A stretch of DNA of 64,000 bases from Molanna angustata (lineage: Eukaryota; Arthropoda; Insecta; Trichoptera; Molannidae). The notes under the pieces were generated by a model. That model did not search any database. It was not told the DNA's origin and worked only from the letters and a program-made list of their open reading frames with translations. The position numbers were made by a program, and so were the translations under genes. The stretch is taken from positions 13,516,743 to 13,580,742 of the forward strand of contig OY754977.1 in assembly GCA_963576475.1 (NCBI GenBank), in the 5' to 3' direction. Shown one piece after another: positions 46,794 to 57,245 of the stretch (position 1 is the first letter of the stretch; each line of letters opens with the position of its first letter).

Positions 46794-47095
46794 TCAACTG
46801 TCGATTGTTTAAGATAATTAATTTCTCTTAACATATCGACAAAGTATCAAGCCTGGATACGCGAGATTTGTATGCCAGGTCTATATTTTTCACTTTTTTT
46901 AACTTTGTGGTCAAAAAACACCAACTTAGAGGCTTCGCAACATATATGTTCTATATATATGGATTTACTCAGAATTTGGAGTCGAACATTTAGTGTGTGT
47001 GCCCCCCCCCTTATAACTTTTGATCCGCTTTATGTACAGAGCCTAAAATTACAGAATACATAGAAAGTTATAGGCCTACCAAACTTTTTAATACT
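46794..47095 (+). mobile_element. HINE 5' fragment
   Basis: Starts TTCAACTGTCGAT, 'cttaacatatcgacaaagta', 'accaacttagaggcttcgca', a short GTGTGTG, a C run and 'ttataggcctacc', where it stops. The 3' half is missing. Confidence 0.82.
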
Positions 47096-47716
47096 TCTTA
47101 TAAATATAATTAGAGATTTCTTTATGGTTGAAAATACATAATATTATATATAGGCACTTGCTGTTAGTAATCGTCGCAAATATTGCTATACTCTTAAAAT
47201 TTACCCCATTTATATGTAAAGCCTATACGAAAACAACCCTGAGTTCTGTTTGCGCTGTGATGTCTTTGCATCTCAATTCGAAGGGAGCAGAGAAGTAGGT
47301 TTATCTTTTAGGAGACCGAGACAAAAAAAGGGAAAAGGTTGTGTCCTTTTTACTTCGTCGTTCTTTTATACGTACATGCATACATACACTTCAGTTATAT
47401 CATCTTGTTTTTATTTTTATTGGGAAGGTCGTGTAGAAATTCCAAAAGTGTAAAAACGTTTTTGTTTTCTTTCACCAAACAACAGTGAAACAGGATGTCC
47501 TAAAATGGACTAACAATCAGAGTTATCGAAAAATATTTCAAAAGTGAGTCGAGTAAGATGCCTACTAGTTTTGCAAGTATAAAAAAATATTTTTATTGTT
47601 TTGAATAAAATATAAAGAGTAAAAAAATCATGGTTAAAGATCATTGATCATCATTGACTGCTAGAAGCGTAAATTTGTCATATTGAAACATGTTAAGATA
47701 TATATGAATAATTATA
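47096..47716. other. Gene-free spacer
   Basis: No feature recognised; short frame at 47250-47453 without motifs. Confidence 0.4.
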
Positions 47717-47892
47717 GATGGGTCGATGGCAGAACGGTTAGCACGCTGGGCTAGTAATCCAGTGGTCGCGAGTTCGAATCCTGCCTCGACGGATTTCGTT
47801 CAGCTATAGCACAAGCAATTATTTGCTAGTTTAGGGAACGTAGGAAGATGAATATGTACTTGTTTAACAAGGACATATTCATTTTTTTATTA
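47717..47892 (+). mobile_element. SINE-A copy 3, best preserved
   Basis: Head 'gggtcgatggcagaacggtt' with A box, anticodon stem-loop CTGGG-CTAGTAA-TCCAG (AGT, Thr) and B box GAGTTCGAATCC. Tail 'tatagcacaagcaattattt', 'agtttagggaacgtagga', then GAATATGTACTTG-tttaa-CAAGGACATATTC, a near-perfect terminal hairpin, then poly-T/A. About 175 bp. Confidence 0.9.
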
Positions 47893-48683
47893 AAAAGAAA
47901 AAAAAATATATGTAGGTATATGTTTACTTGACTTTGAAACAGGAAAATATTTTTTTTAATATAAATGGGCTTCAATTTGCATTACATTAGCACTACCCAA
48001 AACAAATTCTACGGCTATCTTCTTTAATAATTTGTGCTTTAAATTAATAAGTTATACATATAAATATATCGGTACTGTTTTTTTTTAATGACGCATGTAT
48101 AGAGAATTTATATTTTTAAAGACACCCTGTGAGTGGGTAAATATTTTTTTTCTTTTTTGTACGTGTTTGTAAGTTTTATATTGTAACAATTTATTTTTAC
48201 ACAATGTTTGATTACACCAGTGTACCTACCACCAGAGCATCCAAATACCTATTCGAAATATTCGAATATCAAATTGCAAATAATTCAACTATTCGAATAT
48301 TTGAAATTATTTAATCCATTTAAAAACTCAAACACAATATCAATAACTTTATTTTATATCTCATATTACATTTTTTGATTCTAATAATGCTAAAAAAAAT
48401 TATTTAACAGAATGAAAACGTTCGATCATGGCAAATAAAATTTAGAGAAAAAATACTATATAGGAACATAGTTGTATGATTTATACATATTTGGATTAAT
48501 TATACATAACTGTAGGATTTATATCACACCGTTTTCGTGAAAGATCACCTCAAGGGCGTTTAACATGACATGGATTTCACATGGAAAAGTGATGGATTAA
48601 AAATCAAGGTAAGTGATTTTAATATAAAATTTAGCAGATACAATTTCTATAATACAAGTTTAATGCCATGAGACATTAAGATA

Positions 48684-49408
48684 CTAGTTGCATTTAACAC
48701 ATGAGATCCAACTGTTGATGGCAATAGTATGCATAATTGAAGAATATGTACCAAACTTTGAACACTTAAACACAAATTAATAAATATTTTAAGATATTTT
48801 GTTTTCTATATAAAACCTGTAGGTAAATATGTAAGGATATGATAATATGGAGGTCAGTCTATTTTTCCTACCCAGAATATAAAAACAGCATGATGTATGT
48901 TTGTAGGTATCGAAATATTGAGTGAGATATTATTGTGTAGTGTTTACTGCCTTACAAATTGTATGAAACGATGTCGTCACTAAATTTAATTTTTATCAAA
49001 ATTGTTAAAAAAGGTTTGAGTTGTACTTCTACAATATTAATATTTTTTATAGAAAATAAAATTATCTAGGTGGGGTGTTTCGGCTTTTTCGATATTTAAA
49101 AAAAATGGAAATATAGGCAGTGTAACACATATATTTATCATAAAAATAAGCTTTTCTTAATAATTTTTTTTTGAAAAAGTCTGGAAATACAACAAAAACA
49201 AATTTAAGATTTTGTAGTTGTCTATATTTTTACCAATTTTCAACAATCATTATTATAGCTTATATGGTTTTTGAGATGTATGTAAAAATAAGGTGAAAAT
49301 TAAAAAGTTGATAACCCCTGACTGAAACAAAAATTCACACACACAGACAGACACACAGACACGCTAAATGTTCTCCGCATTCTGAGTAAATCCATATACG
49401 TAGCATAT
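48684..49408 (-). mobile_element. HINE copy 8, 3' piece
   Basis: CTAG 48684-48687, 'gttgcatttaacacatgaga', body and CACA tract to 'atccatatacgtagcata', where a LINE interrupts. Continues at 53485. Confidence 0.87.
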
Positions 49409-49809
49409 AATAATAATAATAATAATAAATTTATTTGTTGCATTAAAAATAACATGAAATTATATACATTTTGAACTATTTTACAACAAATAGGCTATTG
49501 CTCAGCTGTACACCCGTGGAGACCCACAGTGCAGCTGATTTTCAGCAATGCCTTGGACGATCACAAAATATATATTTTATACATACAGATAATAAATAAA
49601 AAATAAAATAACATAAAATTATATACGAAAACATTTATACATGAAGAAAAGAAAAAAAAATAATAATTGAGAAAGATAAAAAAAACAAAAGGAAAAAACA
49701 TATATATTATATATACAAATAAAAATAAATAAACAAAGAAAGCATTATTAGGATAGTTAATTTTGTTGTACATAGGTACTTACTTTGGCATTATTACATT
49801 TAATTTTGT

Positions 49810-49971
49810 GTACTTAACAGCCATTCACTGCAATGCTTTTTAAAGCTCTGCAGTGAGGCTGCCGTACGAATGTGCTGCGGCAATTCATTCCAATATTTGG
49901 TTGATGTGTATGTATAACTCCCTTCAAAGGCAGTGGTTCGATGTCTGGGGAGAATAAGTAGATAGTCTCTT
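49810..49971 (-). pseudogene. Jockey-like LINE ORF2, extreme C-terminus
   Basis: Minus strand reads 'YLLILPRHRTTAFEGSYTYT', 'KYWNELPQHIRTAASLQSFK' and 'HCSEWLLSTQN' stop. This is the usual last segment after the 'ATRQRD' block at 51460-51480, so the two belong to one protein separated by the insertion at 49972-51459. Confidence 0.85.
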
Positions 49972-51459
49972 AGTCGCCCGGTGTTGCGGATGGACGGACA
50001 TTCCGTTAGGGTTGCCGATGAGGTTCGCTACCTGGGTGTCATCCTGGAGAGTGGCTTCACCTTTCTACCACATATCAAGTCCTCGGCTAAAAAAGCAGCT
50101 GCCTTGTTTATGGCACTGCGCAGGATCAGCAAGAGTAGCTGGGGACTTCGTTCGGGTACGGTGAAGGCTATATACAAGGCTACGTATGTGGCCCAGGTTA
50201 CATACGCATCTGAAGTGTGGTCCCATCGGCTGAGCGTTGGCTCGGTTGCTCTTGCGATCCTGAGGGGCCAGCGTCTTCCCTTGCTTGCTGTTACAGGTGC
50301 GTATCGCACGGCGGCCAGCGACGGTCTTCCGGTCATCGCTGGTGTCCTGCCTGCTGATCTCGAGGTGCGGGACTTTGTCGCACGTAGGAGTATCAGGCTC
50401 AACAGGCGGGCTGAACATTTAGGAGTGATTGTTTGTGTTGCACCTGGGATTGGTGGTCTGAGTGAGGCAAGCAATAGAGTCAGAGAAAGGACGATGGAAG
50501 TTTGGCAGGAGCGCTGGGATAGAGGAGGAACTGCTAGGGTAACCTATAAGTTCTTCCCTGACCTAAGAAAGAGGATGAGTATGAGAACGCTGGCACTGAG
50601 CCATCATGCGGTGCAGCTCGTGTCAGGACACGGTGAGCTTAAAGGCCGACTCTTTGAGTTAGGCCTAGCGGCGGATCCGTGGTGTGCTTGTGGTACCGGT
50701 GCCCAGAATGCTGAGCATATACTTTGGGAGTGCCCTTTGTTGATGGACGCCAGGGAGAATTTGATAGGAGGTATGTGTGCTGGCACCACCCGACCAGTCT
50801 GGTTTGGCGAAGTGCTGGAGAACTATCACAATGTTGCTCGTTTCGAAGAGTTTATTGATGTGTGGGTTTCACGCTGGGATGAGCTCCGAAGACCGGGTTT
50901 TCCTCCGGTCGAGGATCTCGTACAGTGATGGGCCTGATCTGGCCTGGAGTGGTGCTGTGGCGGAGTGGTCGATGACTCGTTGACGTTTCGTGCCGTCCTT
51001 TCTCCCTTCATGGAGGTGTCTGATTAAGTGCCCCCGTCTGGGTGGGTCCTCCTTTCTCGCGTCGAGGTTAGCTATCGCACCTGGTGATGCGGGTGCGATG
51101 GCTCTTATGGAACGTCGGGACGCCTCTATCCTGGCTCCTTCACCCATTAGGTTAAGACTAAGACAGTAGTATTAAGATAATTAGTTTGTTAGATATTTAG
51201 TTATATTATGATTATATTTATAAGTAGTTATAAGTACCTAGAAATTAAGATTAGTTTTAATTAGTAAGATGCATTAGGTAGGCTTCATCCTCGAATGAGG
51301 GCACTGAGAGTCCATAATTTAGCAGGCGGGGTTTGTTGGGAGGAGCCCATCCGGCAAACCCCGAGCCCGCCTGCGTAAAAAGATTTGCAAGTAAGTGCGG
51401 GTAAAGAGGTGCTAACGCGCCTGAGATACCCGGGTAAGCGGTGGGTGACTTTCAGTACC
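49972..51459 (+). mobile_element. R1-clade LINE, 5'-truncated, 8-bp target duplication
   Basis: 1488-bp insertion bounded by AGTCTCTT at 49964-49971 and 51460-51467. GC content far above the surroundings. Contains the C-terminal ORF and about 530 bp of 3' UTR with short G/C hairpins ('ggcggggtttgttgggagga', 'atccggcaaaccccgagccc'). Confidence 0.88.
49981..50928 (+). CDS. R1-clade LINE ORF2, C-terminal fragment (315 codons)
   Basis: Encodes the part after the RT domain: 'RYLGVILESGFTFLPHIKS', 'SWGLRSGTVKAIYKATYVAQ', 'TYASEVWSHR' and, near residue 230, the CCHC cluster CACGTGAQNAEHILWEC (C-x-C-x8-H-x4-C) found at the C-terminus of R1/LOA-type ORF2 proteins, thought to bind nucleic acid. The frame is open from the insertion edge (first codon GTG; ATG at 49990) to TGA at 50926. 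The intact frame and high GC indicate recent arrival. Endonuclease and RT are missing, so it cannot move itself. Confidence 0.85.
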   Translation: MLRMDGHSVRVADEVRYLGVILESGFTFLPHIKSSAKKAAALFMALRRISKSSWGLRSGTVKAIYKATYVAQVTYASEVWSHRLSVGSVALAILRGQRLPLLAVTGAYRTAASDGLPVIAGVLPADLEVRDFVARRSIRLNRRAEHLGVIVCVAPGIGGLSEASNRVRERTMEVWQERWDRGGTARVTYKFFPDLRKRMSMRTLALSHHAVQLVSGHGELKGRLFELGLAADPWCACGTGAQNAEHILWECPLLMDARENLIGGMCAGTTRPVWFGEVLENYHNVARFEEFIDVWVSRWDELRRPGFPPVEDLVQ

Positions 51460-51847
51460 AGTCTCTTTGTCGCGTAGCATGCATATGAATATCACGGGAC
51501 CACTGTAATCTGTCATACAGATAGGAAGGTGTCTTACTTTTAATGATTCTGAATATTTGACACAGATGATGAAACTTCCTTCTGTTAAACATATTCAGTA
51601 TCCCGTGCTGCTTAAGGTATGGAGAAACATGTGCTCGCCTAGGTATTTTGTAACAAAAACGTGCACACGCATTTTGAATACGTTGCACTTGCTTTTGTGT
51701 ATTTTTTAACAAAGAAGGACCATACACCGCATCCCCATAGTCTAATATGGATAAAACAAGACTATCTGTCAGCAGTTTGCGAACATTGACCGAAACATAT
51801 TCCCGTATTTTATATAAAAGGCGTAGCCTTGAATAGCCCCATTGCAT
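51452..51847 (-). pseudogene. Jockey-like LINE ORF2, post-RT segment (frameshifted)
   Basis: 'LLTDSLVLSILDYGDAVYGP', 'QRIQNACARFCYKIPRRAHV', 'RRKFHHLCQIFRIIKSKTP' and 'HMHATRQRD'. The true LINE part ends at 51468, where the R1-clade insertion begins. It continues the 51769-53484 frame after a single frameshift near 51835. Confidence 0.85.
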
Positions 51848-53484
51848 CTTTTTTTTACATGCTCTTCAAATTTCATCCCTTGGTCCATCACTATACCGAG
51901 ATTACGTGCAACGCTTACAAATGGAATGTCAGTGGAATCAATGGCAACCCCAAAGCCGCTGCTTTCCACAGCAGTAATTTTTTGTTTTGGGCCCACAACC
52001 AGGGCTACAGTCTTTCGGGGGTTGAGAAGTAGTGCATGGGCTTGTGCCCAAGAATGAATTTTATTTAAATCACTATTTATCATGCCCACGGCCGATTGTA
52101 CGTTATGTTTTTCAAAAGACAAATAAACTTGTGAGTCATCTGCGTACATATGTGATTTGCAGTAATTAAGAACATTCATCATATCAGCTGTGTATAAAGC
52201 AAACAACAATGGCCCAAGTATGGACCCTTGTGGAACACCGCGAGTCAGCTTAACAGCAGTAGAGTATTTCAAAGACCCACCGACTTCACTGCTGACTAGA
52301 CGCTGCGTTCTGCCTCTGAAATAACTTTGGAACCATCTGATAGTTCCATCGTCAAATCCATAGAACCGCAATTTCGATAAGAGCAATGGAATACTTATCA
52401 TGTCAAATGCTTTGGAGAAATCAAGAAGAACCAATATTGATACTTTGCCCTTGTCACATGAAGTGTGTAAGTCATCGGTAATGCATTGTAACGCTGAAGT
52501 TGTGCTGTAACCCTTACGAAAGCCGGACTGATGAGGGGGTATAATTTTACATTTTTCCGCATATTTTACTGTTTGATCAAACACGATTTTCTCAAGTAAT
52601 TTAGAGAGAGTGGGCAATATACTAATTGGTCTAAGGTCATTTAAGCTCGAAATCGGTGTCTTTTTGGGCAGTGGCTTAACAAGTGCATTTTTCCAGATCT
52701 CTGGTACCGTACCAGATGTCAATGATTTATTAATTATAGTTGTAATAGTACTAATCGTATACGGTAGAATGAGATTTATCATATTAATACTAATACCATC
52801 ACACCCGATAGCATATGATTTAATAGTTTGTATGTGTCTACTTATAGCAGCTTCGTCTACAGTTTGGAGCTTAAAAGACTGTGAGGTTATATACTTGTTC
52901 ATATTATAATGATTAAGTAAGTCCTCATTATGTGATATATTTTGATTTATGTTTATAAAATGATTATTAATTTTGTCTGGATCATTTAATTCAGGTGGTA
53001 TATCGGGTTGTTTTTCCTTTAATTCAAGGCTGTTTGACAGAGATTTCCAAAGTTTTTTTGAGTTGTGAATATTGCAATTGACATTATATGCAAAAAAAGC
53101 CGATTTTTCTCTTTTTATAGAGGAGTTTACCAAATTTCGAAGTTGTTTATAATATGTGTAATGAATTTCTGCTTTGGTTTTCAGATATCGGCTATGGGCG
53201 CGATCTCTAACCCGCATCATATATTTTATTGTATCGGTTATCCAGGGTTTGTGTCTATCTCTTATTATTTTGGTCTGTATTGGTGCAAAGGTGTCAAATA
53301 AATCTATAACATATGAATTGAAATTTTTAACCATATCATCTACACTATTCATTGATCGTATGTCTTCTAACGGACCATTATTTATTTCGGCACTGAGATT
53401 ATCTACATCAACATCTTTGATATTTCCAAATGTTATTGTTTTAGTTACTCTTCTGGGTTTGGGAAATTTATTATTTATTAATTT
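51769..53484 (-). pseudogene. Jockey-like LINE ORF2, reverse transcriptase
   Basis: The frame is open from the insertion edge near 53484 and includes upstream 'KPRRVTKTITFGN' before the first Met at 53352. RT motifs in order: 'LRPISILPTLSKLLEKIV', 'GFRKGYSTTSAL', 'ILVLLDFSKAFDMI', 'RGVPQGSILGPLLFALYTAD' and the catalytic 'MYADDSQVYLSF' (YADD codons at 52135-52146, about residue 403). The palm is intact; the protein then frameshifts near 51835. The endonuclease is lost by 5' truncation. It would reverse-transcribe element RNA by target priming if whole; here it is dead. Confidence 0.93.
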
Positions 53485-53642
53485 ATATGTGTTGCGAAGC
53501 CTCTAAGTTGGTGGGTTTTGACCTCAAAGTTGAAAAAAACTATGAAAAATATAAATCCTGCATACAATCTCGCGTACCCTGGCTTGATACTTTGTCGATA
53601 TGTTAAGAGAACAAAGTTCTCTTGAACAAATCGATAGTTGGA
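53485..53642 (-). mobile_element. HINE copy 8, 5' piece
   Basis: 'gttgcgaagcctctaagttg', 'aaagttgaaaaaaactatga', hairpin AAGAGAACAAAGTTCTCTT, then the complement of TCCAACTATCGAT ending at 53642. Confidence 0.87.
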
Positions 53643-53852
53643 TTATTATTGTTTTTATAACACATGTGAACAAATATTCGACGAATTATTTGAATATTGA
53701 ATTCTTCAAAAATGGGCAAACAATTTGAATAACGATTATTTGATTTGTATTTAATGTATAAATCGAATATTTTACGCATTCTTCGAATAACGATTATTTC
53801 AAAAATTAAATAAAATTTCTAATATCGAATATTCGATAAGGAAGCTCTACAT

Positions 53853-54442
53853 ATTATGTATATTTCTCATCTCCTTCAAACACTGCGTTGACACATGTTA
53901 TCCTATTACATGGTACGAACAATGCTAAGAATCCTTATATTATATGTAAGAAATGTTTCTACCCACAAATTTCGTTGTATTTTTTTATTCGATTTCTTGA
54001 ATAAATCTCTAATCCCACCCTCTTAAAAGAGATTCCCCGTCTCAGTGGCAATTCCCACTTTCCTCTGTTTTATACTAAGCTTTTCATTTGCTGGTAGCTT
54101 TTAGATTTGCGCCACTCAAGCGTCTGGATCACGGATATTTTGATTCGTTATTTGATAAATTTTTCATTTAATTTTGGTGAAAATAAAGTCAATTAAATAT
54201 TTAATACTATACTTTAAGTTTCGTAAATACTTTGTTTATTTCGTTTGAGTGTAAGATAAATGAACCAAAACAGCAAAAAAATAAATTTACATAACAAAGA
54301 AAAATGAAACTGCAGCACATAAATTACTGTTATATAAAGGAATATTATTTTTCTTGTATAAGAGAATTTAGAATTCAAAATAAATTTATAATATCTAATA
54401 TCATTTAATGATTCAGCGGATATTTTGTGGTAGTTAATAATC
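53853..54442. other. Gene-free spacer
   Basis: AT-rich; no feature recognised. Confidence 0.4.
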
Positions 54443-54613
54443 CATGTTTGAATTATGATATAAACTAGCTATAAACCACTTATTTTTGTGAGTCACTTCG
54501 CGACATGTTTCGAAAGCGCTGTCTGATGGAAGAACAGCGCTTCCGAAACATGTCGTGAAGTGACTCACAAAAATAAGTGGTTTATAGCTAGTTTATATCA
54601 TAATTCAAACATG
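54443..54613. repeat. Fold-back element FB3, 80-bp arms
   Basis: Left arm from 'catgtttgaattatgatata' and right arm ending in its complement differ at only two positions over about 80 bp; the loop is about 11-13 nt. The top of the hairpin reads CTGATGGAAG ... CTTCCGAAAC, resembling the hammerhead core. A fragment occurs at 61165-61225. Confidence 0.95.
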
Positions 54614-54689
54614 ATTATAATATCTATTTAGGTCATCTTTTTGTAGATACAGGATTTATATTTTTCTTATGTGTGTCTATATTATTATA

Positions 54690-54761
54690 TACTAGCTTTT
54701 ATGTCCCGCCGTTGGCCAAGAATGTAAATTAGTGAAGGAATAAGCAATCGTTTATATAATA
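54690..54761 (-). mobile_element. Helitron terminal fragment
   Basis: 'actagcttttatgtcccgcc' has the CTAG plus T terminus seen in related insect Helitrons; truncated after about 60 bp beside the full element. Confidence 0.45.
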
Positions 54762-55620
54762 CTAGTGAACCCCCGGCAAACTTCGTATTGCCAGTATAAT
54801 TAAAAATCGTCCTCCATAACCACCCGTCGCTTCAGACTCTTCAATACCTCCCATCCCTTCAGTTACTCCCGTCCCTTCAGTAACTCCCGTCCCTTCAGTT
54901 ACTCCCGTCCCTTCAGTTGCTCCCGTCCCTTCAGTTACTCCCGTCCCTTCAGTCACTCCCGTCCCTTCAGTCACTCCCGTCCCTTCAGTCACTCCCGTCC
55001 CTTCAGTAACTCCCGTCCCTTCAGTTACTCCCGTCCCTTCAGTTACTCCCGTCCCTTCAGTTACTCCCGTCCCTTCAGTTACTCCCGTCCGTTCAGTTAC
55101 TCCCGTCTCTTCAGTTACTCCCGTCCCTTCAGTGACTCCCGTCCCTTCAGTTACTCCCGTCCGTTCAGTTACTCCCGTCCGTTCAGTTACTTCCGTCCCT
55201 TCAGTTACTCCCGTCCCTTCAGTTACTCCCGTCCCTTCAGTTACTCCCGTCCGTTCAGTTACTCCCGTCCGTTCAGTTACTCCCGTCCGTTCAGTTACTC
55301 CCGTCCGTTCAGTTACTCCCGTCCGTTCAGTTACTCCCGTCCGTTCAGTTACTCCCGTCCGTTCAGTTACTCCCGTCCGTTCAGTTACTCCCGTCCCTTT
55401 TACCTTCACAGGTAAAATGACCCATTACCCGATTAAGAAGAAGAAGAAGTTAAAATTTTTTGATCCAGAAACCATCCCTGGTATACTCTCGATAATTCAC
55501 CAAAGTTTCATCGCAATCGGATGAGCGGTTTAGGAGCGCATTCAACACATACATACATAGATACATACATAGATACATACATAGATACATAGATACAAAC
55601 ATTCAAATTTATAATATAGA
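54762..55620 (-). mobile_element. Non-autonomous Helitron with minisatellite
   Basis: On the minus strand the element starts A|TCTATATTATAAATTTGAA (55620) and ends GGGGGTTCACTAG|T (54762), exactly the A-TC...CTRR-T signature. A hairpin GGCAA...TTGCC lies about 13 nt before the end. The 5' part has 'aaagtttcatcgcaatcgga' (plus strand), a sequence common in insect Helitrons. The body is largely an 18-bp minisatellite. No Rep/helicase. Confidence 0.88.
54855..55400. repeat. 18-bp minisatellite, about 30 units
   Basis: Unit GTTACTCCCGTCCCTTCA. A variant with CCGTTCA in place of CCCTTCA fills most of the right third (55240-55395), a GTAACT variant recurs in the left part. Eighteen being a multiple of three, both strands stay open (VTPV(P/R)S and TGVTE(G/R) repeats); I do not regard either as a gene. 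Confidence 0.95.
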
Positions 55621-55689
55621 TTGTCACAAAAAATATTTGCTAATTCGTAGTATGAAAAGTAGTTTGAAATTTAATTGAGTTTAAGCGAT

Positions 55690-56270
55690 GTAAAATGTTC
55701 AAGTGATGGCCTCAACCCATTTGTTTTTATATATAAGTAGGTACATACAATTTCTGCACGCATGGACTATGGTAAATGGTTTTAAATATGATTGATTATA
55801 AAGAGACAACGTTGTAAAGAGTTTGGATTTGGCCACAACCCCTATTTTTATATATTGTCATCGAACGCAAATGTGTTTTAAATATTTAGTTATTTTGGAT
55901 GATGGGAAATGGCTTAAAAATTAAATAAACAAAAGTACTGAAAAGATTCTAGTGTTGGTCACATCCCATTCGTTTTTATATTTTTCGTCAAGTGTGCATA
56001 CCTATAGATTATTATAATTTTGCACAATAAAACTGATCTACATTACAGAAGAAGACTTAAATAGTTTTTAATTTGAATATAAACGTTGTGAAGAGTCCAG
56101 TAATGGCCACAACCCCGATTTTTTATTATATTGTCATCAAAATCAAATATGTAGTTATTGAAAATTAAGCAATATATGATGATACATATAATAAATGGTG
56201 TAAATTTCGATTGAAAAAAAGTATTGAGAAGATTCTAGTGATGGTCACATCCCATTCTACTTAAATAAAA
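55690..56270. repeat. Degenerate alternating tandem repeat, period about 283 bp
   Basis: Two sub-unit types alternate. Type A: 'gttgtaaagagtttggattt' / 'gttgtgaagagtccagtaat' then 'ggccacaacccc', at about 55810 and 56092. Type B: 'gattctagtgttggtcacat' / 'gattctagtgatggtcacat' then 'cccattc', at about 55944 and 56226. A further B-like unit is near 55700. The shared motif is the Repeat B end. Confidence 0.65.
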
Positions 56271-57134
56271 GAATAATTTCACTATAGGAAATAGTTTGTA
56301 GATTGAATGACATGTGTATTGTAGTTAACCTAAGATAGTTTAATAATTTTCCTATACGAAATTAGTATATTGTTGGTTTTTAAGTAGCATTAGGTATGTA
56401 GGTACCTACCTACAATGATGTTCTAAATTAATTCGAATTCGATTTATAACAAATTTTATTTGAATATCAGAATGTGTCCGTTACCATAGTAACCATAGAA
56501 CATGTAAAAAATATCAAATGGTTTGTAGACATTTTTTGAATAATATGTAGGTACCTACATTGGTTTGTTCGATGCCATAAAAATGAAAATTGTCTGAAAT
56601 ATCAAATATTATATACAAATTATGCAATTTTATTATGCCTATATCTTTACTAATAATTAACAGACTTTTACAATATACGTCTTAAAACATGCTGTAATGT
56701 CTTGTGTTTCATTTTATTATTTCATAATTATATTTATTTCAAAGGTTTATTATTTTCAAGAACATATTCATTCGGTAGGAAAATGAAATATTGTATGAAA
56801 AGATATTAAAATGGCGGCATTTATGTACAAAACGCTTACTTTAAAAATAAGTTAAACATTATAATTATACAAAATATTCACCATGTTTTTCACTTAAACG
56901 CTAAGTTATACTTGAAAGTAAATTTTTTTCGTGTAAATACGTACTTCTAACTTTTAAACTAACAGATATTTGCGTGCAAAATGTACACTTTTTTGACAGA
57001 TACGACTTGGAAAATTTTGTATGAAAAAAATAATTATTGATATATTTTTAAAATTCAGCATTTTTATCGCATTATTTTTAGCGTGACACTGCATCAGGTA
57101 TACAGGTACACGTTCGCACATAAATTAGATTTTT
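56271..57134. other. Gene-free spacer
   Basis: AT-rich with GTAGGTACCTACCTAC palindromes near 56397 and 56551. No gene. Confidence 0.4.
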
Positions 57135-57177
57135 AGATGCTCTTGGTTTTTCAGAAGGCGTGAGACAAACACACACA

Positions 57178-57216
<39 letters not shown>

Positions 57217-57220
57217 TAAT
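57135..57220. repeat. (CA)n microsatellite
   Basis: 'acacacacac' tracts with two 'ata'/'aga' interruptions, just before the first HINE of the tandem set but outside its CTAG end. Confidence 0.85.
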
Positions 57221-57245
57221 ATTTTGATTGCTTTATTACTTTAGA

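Larger units (their letters stand above)
49409..53484 (-). mobile_element. Jockey-like LINE inserted in HINE
   Basis: Minus-orientation LINE whose 3' end is an (ATT)n tail at 49409-49430 on the plus-strand left, with 3' UTR to about 49800. C-terminal ORF sequence at 49810-49971 is interrupted by the R1-clade element and continues 51468-53484. 5' truncated just before the RT domain. Confidence 0.88.
48232..53852. mobile_element. hAT-like element ends hosting nested insertions
   Basis: Left end CAGAGCATCC then 'aaatacctattcgaaatatt' (48236 on); right end 'atcgaatattcgataaggaa' then GCTCTA (to 53852). Both ends are rich in ATTCGAATA-type subterminal repeats in inverted relation, as in many insect hAT elements with CAGAGC-type termini. 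About 450 bp of body on the left and 200 bp on the right flank the HINE. No transposase; 8-bp target duplication not recognisable. Inference from termini. Confidence 0.5.

Noticed and set aside
47717..47800. Functional tRNA-Thr gene
   Set aside because: Although A box, anticodon loop and B box are visible, stems mismatch and the same non-tRNA tail follows every copy, so it is a SINE.
50028..50474. 148-codon minus-strand frame over the R1-clade region
   Set aside because: Antisense shadow of the recognised 315-codon ORF2 fragment.
54443..54613. Active canonical hammerhead ribozyme
   Set aside because: The core lacks one of the invariant positions after CUGAUG and the other loci lack more; kept as resemblance, not as a functional ribozyme.
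54762..55409. 215-codon TGVTEG repeat protein (minus) and 130-codon VTPVPS frame (plus)
   Set aside because: 18-bp minisatellite inside a Helitron keeps both strands open; no promoter, signal peptide or flanking domain.
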